Positions 10,590-21,100 of a stretch of 47,275 bases of DNA are shown one piece after another. Where the stretch lies: NCBI RefSeq assembly GCF_001949145.1, contig NW_019091385.1, forward strand, positions 387,512 through 434,786. The letters run 5' to 3'. Made by a program: the position numbers and the translations under genes. Source of the stretch: Acanthaster planci (Eukaryota; Echinodermata; Asteroidea; Valvatida; Acanthasteridae). The notes under the pieces are model-generated. The model made no database searches. It had not been told where the DNA came from and saw only the letters and a program-made list of their open reading frames with translations. Position 1 is the first letter of the stretch, and each line of letters starts with the position of its first letter.

Positions 10590-11095
10590 ACGCAGATTCA
10601 AAAAAGTACTGAAGAAGGTACTCAATTACCAAAAGCTCGGCAGTTACATATTTCAGAGCACTGATTTTGAATTGAATCTCTTAGCCCTGAAGAAGGTACT
10701 CAATTACCAAAAGCTCGGCAGTTACATATTTCAGANNNNNNNNNNNNNNNNNNNNNNNNNNNNNNNNNNNNNNNNNNNNNNNNNNNNNNNNNNNNNNNNN
10801 NNNNNNNNNNNNNNNNNNNNNNNNNNNNNNNNNNNNNNNNNNNNNNNNNNNNNNNNNNNNNNNNNNNNNNNNNNNNNNNNNNNNNNNNNNNNNNNNNNNN
10901 NNNNNNNNNNNNNNNNNNNNNNNNNNNNNNNNNNNNNNNNNNNNNNNNNNNNNNNNNNNNNNNNNNNNNNNNNNNNNNNNNNNNNNNNNNNNNNNNNNNN
11001 NNGCAGTGATTTTGAACTGAATCTGTTAGCCCTGAAGAAGGTACAGTACTCAGTTACAAAGCTCGGCAATCACATATTTCAGAGCACTGATTTTT
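10590..11095 (+). repeat. 78-bp tandem repeat array, interrupted by assembly gap
   Basis: The unit CCTGAAGAAGGTACTCA...TTACC...GCTCGGCAGTTACATATTTCAGAGCACTGATTTTGAA.. starts again exactly 78 bases later (GAAGAAGG at 10611 and 10689) and reappears after the gap (11032). Each unit carries GAAGAAG, a small dyad (GGTAC...TTACC), then an A-rich/CTCGG segment. The array borders both sides of the run of N, so the true copy number is unknown. A single copy in the opposite orientation lies at 46931-46990. Confidence 0.8.
10736..11002. other. assembly gap (267 N)
   Basis: This is an unsequenced run inside the 78-bp tandem array. Its length need not be real. Apparent frames through it are meaningless. 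Confidence 0.99.
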
Positions 11096-11272
11096 AACTG
11101 AAAGGGTGGTAGCAAATTCAGCTTGTCATCTCCAACCCATTTTAACTCATCAGACAGTCAATTTTTTAATGGCCTAGACAGGTCAAGCAATGAATGTACC
11201 AGAACGAACCAGCGACAAAAATGCCATTTTTCAAAATGAAAGGGAAAAACTTTCAAGTCCCTGTCTAGTTTT

Positions 11273-11782
11273 TTAGAAGTGTAGGGTTGGTTGAGAAGCC
11301 TTGCAGAGAATGCGAAGCTCTCTTGAACAAGCGGCATCAGCCCACATTCCGTTGATGGACATCATGGCACAATCTTCCAAAGGGCCACCATTGGGCTCCC
11401 AGCGCTGCCAGTTCAGGTAGAGAGATTCCACTCCATCGTTGCTGCATTTCCAGTCACCTTCCCAGTTCAGGTCACTGCAATCCATCCAGACTCGATCCTT
11501 GACCTCTTCTTGCATAATCCCTGCGATGAAAGCATTCTCTTCCTCAGATCGTGGGGTGGCCAGAGAGCCTCCCATCTCGCGGCAGGCAGCTCTGGCATCA
11601 GACCAGCTAAAGAGATCCTCAGTCACCAAGTAGCATGCTCCCCTCCATGGTCTCCAACCAGGGTGACATGCAGGTGTACTAGTTATGGCCACAGTTCGGG
11701 CACTGCAAGACTCACTGTTAGCCATGACAGAATTCAGAAGAAGACCAAATGCAAGAAGTTTCAAGTACACTTTGATCTTCAT
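11273..11782 (-). CDS. secreted C-type lectin-like protein (CTLD 4)
   Basis: The gene encodes 169 residues in a single exon when started at the second Met, which gives the best signal peptide (MKIKVYLKLLAFGLLLNSV). The frame is also open from a Met at 11821 (182 residues). The domain keeps C39/C50, C67, the extra pair C102/C113, C138, C152 and C160, a canonical EPN (129-131, EPNGG) and WAD (147-149). It is the copy most likely to bind calcium and mannose-type sugars, apart from the Asn-to-Ala change in WND. Its signal peptide differs from the other three copies, which share MALVTSES, so the N-terminus has diverged or been exchanged. It lies beyond the satellite array, about 2.4 kb from the nearest relic. 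Confidence 0.87.
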   Translation of the reverse strand: MKIKVYLKLLAFGLLLNSVMANSESCSARTVAITSTPACHPGWRPWRGACYLVTEDLFSWSDARAACREMGGSLATPRSEEENAFIAGIMQEEVKDRVWMDCSDLNWEGDWKCSNDGVESLYLNWQRWEPNGGPLEDCAMMSINGMWADAACSRELRILCKASQPTLHF

Positions 11783-14110
11783 ACTGGTCGCAGAAATATG
11801 CACGACACTGAAAAACCCCAACGTTGATGACTCAAAGGTATAAATGAGTGGGTGGGTGAAGGATCAGAGACCTTGTGAAGTTCTATCAAAGTTGATTCCA
11901 AACTGAACATTCACCTCTCCATTCTGTCCAGGAAAACCATTTCAAAGTATTAAACGGTACACAACATCAACCCGGCCATTAAAACGGCAGCAAGTTTACA
12001 GAACTTTCCAAATCTAGTTCACCAAATGTAAGGTGAACAAGCACTCAGCAAAGTAGTTGAACAGGAGAGGAATGCACCATGTACATTAAGTACGATCATC
12101 CATACTGTGAATATTCTACTGACAAGAGTTGCACACAATTAAAAGGTAAGCTACAATTTCAATTTATGCATACATGTAGGTATGCAAGGCTTCAGTGACC
12201 TAGCAAGATGGAGGCCCGTCATCAATAGAAGTTAATATCCAAACCTCTGTAACAAATCAATAATCACTAGAGGACCATAAAATTTGCACATGGCCATCAT
12301 CAACAGACAAACCAAAAATACTGCCATTTTTTATTAAAAAACTTCTAAACGAGTCTTGGTGGTTTCTTAATTGCAATGAAATGTCCTGAATTGTCTGGCA
12401 TACACCTCACTGCTCAATTTCAAGGGCATCACAGGCAAGCACAGTCCTACACCTGCATTTTTTTATATTCTCAAGTAACCTTTTATCAATTGCATCAATT
12501 GCCTCGCTGGCTCTCTTGCAGCTGGAGATAATTTCCGCCAGAGTTAACACAGCCCTGGTGTAGCAAAAGCAGGCATGGATACTGGCAAGACGATCATGTG
12601 TCATACGTCTTTTTGACTCAAAACATTTCACCAGTGACACTGCTTCACTAAAAGCAGAGAGTCAATTTAGCCCTTAATTTTGCAACATGTTTTAAAGGCC
12701 CACTCATATATACCTGTACATGTACCCGTTTCTCATAATTGGCATCAAAAGACTCATTTTGAAACTCATTTTTCTTTCAGGATTGTCTTTATTCTTTAAG
12801 ACATTCAATTTCAGTCCAATAAAAAGCCAAAAAGCCAAAAAACCAAAGCCAAACTGAGTGATTATTGCAGAACTTTCCCTGCATAAGCAAATCAAACACA
12901 ATGAATTTTGGGCTAAAACCAAGCCTTCTTAGCCAACCGGCATATTTAGAATATTTTAGAACACTGCTGGCATTGTTCTGTTTTTTTTTTCAATTTGGAT
13001 GGTAAACTCAACTGCCAGGGATCTCATATAGACTATATGTCCATGATGTGAAAATTAAAGTTGTCTTTTAGTGACAAGGGTTGTACGAGGCATTTGGAGT
13101 GTCGGCAACACTCCACACCTCATCTTTGACATACTTGTACGTAGCTGCCTAGCAACCGGTCAAATCACTAGATCACTATGTATTTGAATCACAAGAAACA
13201 GCAAGGTTTAATTGCTGCTCTTAAGTGTAGGTGGTGTCCGACCCAACCTGACAAATTGAGTCACAAGTAACCAGAACCACTTTGGAGTTGGTGGCCTTTA
13301 AAAGAATCTCACACAATGAAAATCGATGGGAACTCTTGAACACTTTTTACCCTAATAACATCCAGTTTTCTCCGGATGCCAAACGGAGTGATACATCACA
13401 ACAAGGACAAGAACAAGCCAAACCGCGGAAAAACTGGCGTAAGACTCATTTTGTGGGATCCCGTCACATACATGTATTATGTTCTGTGTTAAGTCTCAGA
13501 TGGCAATCCAAAAATCAAACAGAGCAAACACTATCATAGTTGACGTTGACTTGGTCATTTTGGTCATTATTTATGCAAGAGTAGGAAAGGCTCTATGCAA
13601 AAGTGGGAGTCCTTGATGAGAGAGCAATGAAACATAGAAACTGGGATGGCTTTTGAGCAACTAACCTTTGCAGTAAGAGAGTGCTGTCTGAGGGCTGGTT
13701 GCCCATGGCAGTGGTTCTCTGGGCCTCAATTAAGCACCGCCTCAGTTCAATCAATCAAGAGCCAGCTGAAGCCACCTTTTAATAAGTGGTCTCTTGATGG
13801 ATTAGGGATATCGCGACGGGTGAGTGTGGAATTTGGACACTTTTATCTTGCAACCAATCCTGCAGAACTATCCGGTGCTACATTGTTTGAGCTCTGTCTT
13901 TTTAAATTTGTGAGTCCAACAAAAACCACAAATTCAGCATCCTTTCAAAAATTGACTGGACTGATCCTGTGCTGTGTTTAAGTCGGCGTAAAGTGGAAAA
14001 GCCAGACACTTGATTCCTTGTTTGTGCACTATACCGCGCATGCACGGTGTACATATCAAGTTGAGGACGAATGCAGCAGGCTGCAATAAGGAAACAGGGT
14101 TGAACCAAAG
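11783..14110. other. intergenic between lectin array and GPCR
   Basis: I see no gene that I can support firmly. The region contains an unexplained minus-strand frame (12407-12640, listed separately) and AT-rich spacer. Plus-strand frames at 13282-13539 and 13646-13981 show no domain and no conserved motif, and I regard them as chance. Confidence 0.4.
12407..12640 (-). other. unidentified protein-like frame, possible terminal exon
   Basis: This open frame of 77 codons ends in TGA and is preceded on the minus strand by an acceptor-like AGTGAAGCAG (about 12645). The predicted peptide is helical and rich in Lys, Arg, Cys and Glu (for example HDRLASIHACFCYTRAV and RASEAIDAIDKRLLENI), which looks more like real protein than its neighbours do. 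I do not recognise the family, and no further exon could be attached. It may equally be a chance frame. Confidence 0.2.
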
Positions 14111-14119
14111 ACTATATAG
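14110..14119 (+). promoter_or_regulatory. possible TATA element of the GPCR gene
   Basis: ACTATATAGA lies about 55-60 bases upstream of the GPCR start codon. That would place transcription start some 30 bases downstream and leave a very short 5' UTR. This is a motif match only. Confidence 0.35.
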
Positions 14120-14173
14120 ACAGATTTACTAGCAACGTGCTCTCACACGAGGCAGGCAGACGGTGGAGAGAGC

Positions 14174-15511
14174 ATGGAAGAATCCGAAGGGGTCTATCTG
14201 TCGGCGTTCAGCATTGTCCTACACAGCTTAGTGTTCCTGATCGGATTCCCGGGAAATCTGCTGGTTTTATGCGTCTACTGGTCCAAGCCGGTTAAAACCA
14301 GCACTCATGTCCTGATCAACTCGCTTGCCGCCCTGGACCTTGCCACCTGCACGTCATCGGGCATTTTCCTGCTGTGGCTACTGAGAGTAATCCAGGGTGA
14401 ATTGGCCAGTCACGTTTACTCTCTGTGTACCTTCTTCTTGCTGCTTTCATCAATGCTCATAACGACGGCTGTGGCCTTTGACCGGTTTGAAGCAATCTGC
14501 CGCCCCCACAGACGTTTCGTGACACCACGCAGGGCAAGAGCTCTGGTCTGCATCTGCATTGTGATCGCCATACTAATCGCCATCCCATCGTTTGTCCAAT
14601 TCATGCTATTTTACAACCTCCGTTACGAGTGTACAATCAAGTCACTTCTTCTAATCTTCACGTCGTGCGCATTCTGTTTCGGATGCGTCATTGCAGTGGC
14701 GGCGCTCTACGTGAAAATTTACGTGACGGTGCACAAACGGGGAAAAGTTGGTGCGGCCAACGATCAGACGCAGCTCAGCATAGTAACCACAGAACTCAAA
14801 GCTTCTTGTAAAATGGCTGCCCCGAACGGTGCCGCAAAGACCAGTACTTTGACATCATCATTGCATCGCATTGGCAAAATGGATCATCCTGATGATCAAC
14901 TCTCACAAGCTCAAAGCCAGTTAGACAGAGGCAAATCTACCAGTGATGCTGCAAACTCAGCATTATCCTTGAAGTCAGCTACAAGTACCGACTCCGAGCC
15001 TTTGAGTACAATGACAACAAGAGCAAAAGACACAACGAGACCAAGTCAAAACAACTCCAAAACAGATGCTCCATCCCTACATCAGATCAACAAATTCTGG
15101 GAGCAGGCTAGTACCTCTGTAAGAAATCCCATCAATGACAATCTGACACAATCCGAACAAGTAACGGTGGGCCCCAGACTGAAAACACTAACTCGCAAAC
15201 CCCCCACAAGGACAGTCCAGCCCAAACTGAAAATGATGGCAATGTTGATCATCTCAACGGCAGTATTCTTTGCCACCTGGGTTCCGTTCGTCTGCATCAC
15301 GACCTGGCTGGACATAGCTACTTGCTACTGGATGCCTTTTTCCCGTCATGCCATAATAGTTGAATGCGTGCTAGCACCTCTTGTACACCTGAACTGCATG
15401 GCCAACCCATTTATCTACAGCGTGGCCAATGTCAAATTCAGGAAGAGTTTGGCACTGGTAGTGCGTAAGGTCAGGGCTAAAGTGTGTCCTTGCTGTAACC
15501 ACAACTACTAG
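14174..15511 (+). CDS. class A (rhodopsin-like) G protein-coupled receptor, orphan
   Basis: The gene encodes 445 residues in one exon, with seven membrane spans. TM1 carries GN (27-28), TM2 has LAALD (D55), and C85 and C153 form the expected extracellular disulfide. The end of TM3 reads DRF (103-105) where DRY is usual. TM6 reads FATWVPF (W369, P371), and TM7 ends NPFIY (411-415) followed by helix 8 KFRKSL and a CPCC palmitoylation-type tail (438-441). The extracellular N-terminus is only about 10 residues with no Asn-X-Ser/Thr site, so a small ligand is more likely than a large protein. The third intracellular loop is about 165 residues (186-350) and rich in Ser and Thr, with many possible kinase sites. 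I cannot assign the ligand; it resembles the amine/peptide receptor group only in general motifs. Start chosen: first Met, just before TM1. It is the only clear plus-strand gene in the left third of the window. Confidence 0.92.
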   Translation: MEESEGVYLSAFSIVLHSLVFLIGFPGNLLVLCVYWSKPVKTSTHVLINSLAALDLATCTSSGIFLLWLLRVIQGELASHVYSLCTFFLLLSSMLITTAVAFDRFEAICRPHRRFVTPRRARALVCICIVIAILIAIPSFVQFMLFYNLRYECTIKSLLLIFTSCAFCFGCVIAVAALYVKIYVTVHKRGKVGAANDQTQLSIVTTELKASCKMAAPNGAAKTSTLTSSLHRIGKMDHPDDQLSQAQSQLDRGKSTSDAANSALSLKSATSTDSEPLSTMTTRAKDTTRPSQNNSKTDAPSLHQINKFWEQASTSVRNPINDNLTQSEQVTVGPRLKTLTRKPPTRTVQPKLKMMAMLIISTAVFFATWVPFVCITTWLDIATCYWMPFSRHAIIVECVLAPLVHLNCMANPFIYSVANVKFRKSLALVVRKVRAKVCPCCNHNY

Positions 15512-15900
15512 ACTAAGGAAAGTAGGGATACAAGGCAAAGGAAAGTCCGCACCACAGGAGACTTGCTACATGTACCAATGTTTTCCCTTTCTAAATGGCA
15601 TGCCCATATACGGGGAGTGAAAAGCAAGGATATCGACTATTCCATGGAAACGTAAGTCTGCAGGTCATGGGTCACATCAAATTGACACTGACTGGACTTT
15701 TTTGTTTCTTGAGACCTTTTAATGATGGTAAATGTGTAAGTTCATTTTTCTACTTCTTGCAAATCTGATTCCGAGTGCGTTTTCAAGATAACAAAAACAT
15801 AGTCGAAGCATAAAAGGGCTCTGCTGGTAGTCGACGCCTTGCCGGTTTGTCCGTAGTTTGATTAGACAAGTTAATTACCGATTTCTAGCATGAATGAAAC

Positions 15901-15906
15901 AATAAA
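15901..15906 (+). terminator. possible poly(A) signal of the GPCR gene
   Basis: AATAAA lies 390 bases after the GPCR stop codon. It is a perfect hexamer in the right orientation; use is not shown. Confidence 0.4.
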
Positions 15907-18135
15907 ACCAGTGGTAAGCTGTGGCAATGTACCAGTATATTGCTGTGGTTACCAGGGAAAAATCAATACCATCCAATTCACTCCTTACGCCTGAGTAATA
16001 AATGATTACAATGTTAAAAGCTGAAGTACCCTGTGCAGGAAAAAACTGTTTCCAACAAATCGGCTTCAATCAACTTTCAGAAAGAAAAGTAACTTTTAAG
16101 TTCCTTGCTTGGTATTATACATCCCGACTTTGTATTATTTGAATTCAGTTCTGGTTCTGATATGCCCCACTTAATCAATGAGTATTGGGTCTGCCCTTTC
16201 TATGTTACAGACACATTTTGCCTTTCAGTGACTGGCAAAACTATGGCTAGTGATCAATACAAAAGAAAAGAATTCACTGAGTGTTAAAAACACTCAACCA
16301 GCTGTCAAAGTACCAAATAATAAACCCTACGATACAACCTGATACTCCAGGTGGATGGGAACGCAACCCCTTCAAACAGTTAACAGGGCCAATGTACATT
16401 TGGAGGTGAAATTCAACACCACCGTGGGGTGACGAGCAGTCTGCAAATACATGTAGTTGTTTGACCAAGTCCTGGGCCCAAAACATTTCTCCCAACCATG
16501 CCAAACCACCATACTCAGACTACTTTCAAACATGAGAGTACAATGGCAACTGCTTTTTACTGTACCTTGTTGACACACGCTTTTAGTGCCAGCTTTTTGT
16601 CCACGTATGATTCAAACAAAGCAGGCCATTAGTTTGTCACTCGAGCAAACTTGTTTACTGTTCTCCCTTTTGCTTGGTCAGTCTAGCCTCTGATCCATCA
16701 GGTTTTTTTTTTTTGAAAAGTCAACTTTCGGGGTTTGCTTATGACATTTACGCTGATTATTTGAAGAACTCTACCCCCAAAAAGATGTCATCTGTAAAGA
16801 CTGTCTCCAACATGCGAAGCTAAAGTTCGGAAGAGAGAACTTTCTTTCCTATCTGCAAACTGATGTTTCCAGATCATGGAATAGCCTTTGGGACGTGCTC
16901 GAGTGATATCTATATGTAGGTCGTTAAGTGAAAAGGGCCGTCTGTTACAAAGCGTATGGGGAAGTGCCTGGTCATAATGACTTACTGTAGACGACACGAA
17001 AAAACCAGTATAATGATAAAGTGGGCTATTGCCATTATTAATCTCAGTCCACTTCACCAACCAACCCACGTCCTGGATCAGTTGAACAAAGAATATGCAA
17101 GAAGCAAATTAATGAGCTTTGGTTAAAAAAGTTTGCCTCTTATTATAATTTCCACCCTTCAAGGATGTCATCTCTTCATTCTTTCGCGTCTTAATTTATT
17201 TTTGGGGTGTCAGAGCAGGGAAGAGGGTTCAACTCCCAAAATTACCCCTCTGGATTCACGCTTTTCCATCTTAATTATCATGGATGTCACTTGTAATTAT
17301 ACGCAAATTTTTTGGGACAACTGTCAATTACAGCACCCTTTCTTCCTGCGTTCTGCTTCCTACATTAGACGTGCTTAATGGAAACTTATCACGGCAAGCT
17401 TTCACGTCAAATTCTGACAGCGGCAACGGGACATACAGCCTCTTCAAAGCTATACAAATTCACTCTCAACTTATTTCATCATTTATAATTGCCTGGGACA
17501 TGCAATAGTGTAGGCCTACTTGGTAACACAATGTTGGACTGTAACTGCATAAATGTTTTCCTTATACTTGGTTGAAATAAGTCAATACATGTCAAATGAA
17601 GAATTTGGTTCTTTGAAGAATTTTGGTTCTCTGAAGAATTTTGGTTCTTTGAAGAATTTTGGGTCTTTGAAGAATTTTGGTTCAACACTAGCTGTTCAGA
17701 AAAGTATCTTTTTAACGGTTGTTACAAATTATCATTTGAATCAACTGTATTTGCCAACTTGTCTGAATAAATGTATGTGTTTAAGTGTAGGTACATTTTC
17801 AAAAACTGATTTTCAGAAATTTTGAAATTCTTTTTCCCTAGGAAACTCCTTCAAAAATGTGAAAATATAAATCTCTGTTTCCGACTTAATTACATTGAGA
17901 GAAAACAATATTTTGGGAAGTTGACATTGAGAACAAACACACATGTACGAGTTACTTAACTATAATTCATCGCAGACTAACTAAAAAAGCAATGCAGGAA
18001 AAACACAAGAAATGACTCATCATGTACAAAATCTGGTAACAAATGTTTGGGTCCCATGAGATTTAGGACAAAATATACAAATGCAAATGATTGTAGGATC
18101 ATCTCGAGCAGAGATTCATGAATGTTGGCACTCAC
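15907..18135. other. region where DHX37 3' exons would be expected; none found
   Basis: I read the minus strand for the conserved sequence that follows helicase motif VI in DHX37 (HA2 and OB-fold) and found none. The stretch holds an 18-bp minisatellite at 17598-17683 and AT-rich spacer. No other gene is supported. Confidence 0.5.
17598..17683 (+). repeat. 18-bp minisatellite, about 5 copies
   Basis: The unit is GAAGAATTTTGGTTCTTT with few changes. Because 18 is a multiple of three, it gives an open frame on both strands (SLKNFG / KNQNSS), which explains the apparent small ORFs here. These are not genes. Confidence 0.9.
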
Positions 18136-21100
18136 CTGTAGCAATGTCCTGGCTCGGTTCGTCCGGCCCGTCCAGCTCGCTGATTGGCCGAAGCTTTGGA
18201 CGTCCAAGTGATCTTGAAGGATGAGACACCCGTGACTTTGTCGTAGTACCTTTTCTTGACCTGCAATTGTGAACAGGCCATGAGGAAATATGAGGAACCC
18301 AGAAGAACCAAGAGGGATTGCATAAAACCACAACAAATGAAAAGGAACTTGAGGAATCCTGAGGAATAGGGCTGAGTCAAGTCGAATTATTCACTATTTG
18401 ACCTTCAATTTGATCAAATATCCGAATATTCGGTCGTCCGACAGGCAGATTGTTGATGAACAAACCGTATACAAAGTCAGTTGCAATAATCCACACAATT
18501 GTACATTATGATCAATATAATAGCTTTTCACATCTAGGAGTATCTCCAGCCATTATTTAGCAAGATTTAGGCGATGAACAAGACTTCTTGCCCCATTGAA
18601 AATTTCTAGTCCTTTTAAATTGTTTAATGAATAATTTAGTAAGATTTCTGTCACTTTTCATTTGAACCTGCTTGAAACAAGCCTGCATATGCAATTTTTC
18701 TCATTTAAAAACAAAAGAAAATTTTCCTTTCTTTTCATGAATTTTACATTCGAATATTCAAATTTGAAAAATAATATTCAAATATTCAATAATCAATCAA
18801 ATATTTGGTATTTCTGATATCCGACACATCCCCATTGAGGAACCAAGATGAATCACAAAGAACAGCACCAATAGGAACCTTACAGAACCACAAGGAACCA
18901 AGATTTACCAATAAAAGTGTCAAGTAACTAACAGGAACTAAATGAGTCACAAAGAATTACAACAATCAAAAAGGAATCCCAAGGAACCACAAAGAATTGA
19001 GACTGATCAAAAAAACTGTGTCAATTTGGAACTTCGAAGAACTATGAAACAAGAGGAACCAACATTGATCACAAAGACGGACAACAAATCAAAAAGAACC
19101 CTGAGGAACTACAAGGAACCAAGAAGGGTAAACCGAAAGGAATCGAGATAAAAGACCAAAAATGCCACTATTAAAGCAAGAGGCACCACTAGGAACAAAA
19201 TGTGGAACAAAGGCAGAGGAGCCCAGTTAACTCAAGAACCTTACCCTGCCCGTGTCAACGACATACTTGATACCAGGGATCGTCAGGGAGGTCTCAGCAA
19301 CGTTTGTAGCCACGACACAGAGACGGGCATCTTCTGGTGGGGCTTGGAAGACCTTAGCCTGTTGATGGGGTGCGAGAAGCGAGTACATGGGCAGGACATA
19401 CAGAGGAACCCCATCCAAGGCTAGATCCTCCTCGGGTAGCTATGAACAAAAAATACAATGCCATGATGCACGCTTGCTGAAATGCAGCTGGCAAATTTAT
19501 GACAAGATTTTTTGGAATTGAAAAATACCATGTCATTTTGACAGTATGGCTTCAGTTTGAAATTGATCAAACCTACCATATCATCCTCGGATTCAGGCTC
19601 TGCAACCTGGAACTCCGACTCAGAGTGGTTGCCCTCTTCATCTTTCAGTTCGTCAACTTCTTCCTCCTCATACGGCTGAACGGAGTAGCTGTGGGCAGAC
19701 AGAGCATATTTCAAACTTCAATTGAATCGCCTTGTGTAAGCTAACAAAGACCATTCCAAAAGCAAACACTGTCCAGCAACCCAAGTCCCATGTACAGCAA
19801 TAGCTCCCAGGCAACATATCCCACTTTGAACCAACAACCAACCAAGGTCAATTTTGGTGCATATTGAAGGGTTGAGACACTAAAATTTGACCTTATATTT
19901 ATCAGTCAGCCATACTACATTGAAAGCCACGAAAAAAAATTTGGGGTGGAGCCTAAGAATTAAAATAAATGCAATGAAACAAAACTTGTAACCAATTCAT
20001 GTCATTTATGCTGATTAATAATGAAAACTTTGTGAATAATTACATTTACATGTTTTAAGTCTCCATTAAAAAAAAACAATATGCAAGTAAGGCATGGATT
20101 CCAAAATTGTTTGGCACCACCAAATTAACAGATTATAATGAACACGATAGATTCTTGGTACACAATCCAAAATGGCTTCCCTGTTACAAAACTACTCATA
20201 TTTTGCTCTCACTGATGTCAAGTAAATTTCACAATTGCTCCAAACCTTTTCCGAGCTCAGATCCACTTTACAGGAAAATAGGGAACCCAAGTGAAACTTC
20301 AATATCAAAAAAGCTCGGTCCTTCAACCTCTATCTCCTTGTTAATAATAACTGAATTCCTAACCACAAATTTTCAACTCTCATCTTGGTTTCAGATGAAT
20401 AACATGAGATTATCTGAATTGGTTTCCCTTCATTAACCCTCCTTTGGTTTTACAGCACAAATATGCACAAGTGCCCCAGGTCACTCTCTTGCATGTTGGT
20501 GCAGTGCACAACACAACTGTGCTTCTTTGAGGTGTTTACCAAGTGACCCAAAGAGTAACTTCAGCATAGAAGGGTTAAGTTATTGAAGCAAAAGTCATGC
20601 ACTACAAAACATAAAAGCAGGGGACCAGTTTTGGGCAATATGCCATGAATGACTCATTGGCCGGTAACTTCTATTTGCTAAAAAATGGGCATCGGAAATC
20701 GTCGTTCTTGGAACTAGCCATATGCACACAATTATATCATGATAACATCGATCAAGGTTGACACGTACCATCCCTCATATAGATGCTTCTAATTACTTGG
20801 AGTCAATGATTTACAACTCAATTGATGGGGGAGAATTTTCCAGACTTGAATGAGTTCCCTCCTAGCCTGATTATCATACTTATCCAGACTGATCTTGGGC
20901 AGTTTCTGCTTCCTGAAGGCCTTCATCGATTCTTCATCTTCTTTCACATTCTCTGCCTCCTCCTCATCAGACACGCCCTCTCCACCTCTCTCTCTCTTCC
21001 TAGAGGTCTCTGTTCCTAGAAACACACCCACAACAAATTCCAAGCATCACATCATGTAGAAAGTAATCATTTTAATCTTAGTAGTTCTTAATGGGTGAAG

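Noticed and set aside
10672-11097. 141-codon frame through the assembly gap
   Set aside because: Most of it is N; the ends are tandem repeat.
13646-13981. 111-codon plus-strand frame upstream of the GPCR
   Set aside because: No recognisable domain and no conserved motif; probably chance.
17479-17688. Asn/Ser-rich small ORF (KNQNSS repeats)
   Set aside because: It is a translated 18-bp minisatellite with no other coding evidence.
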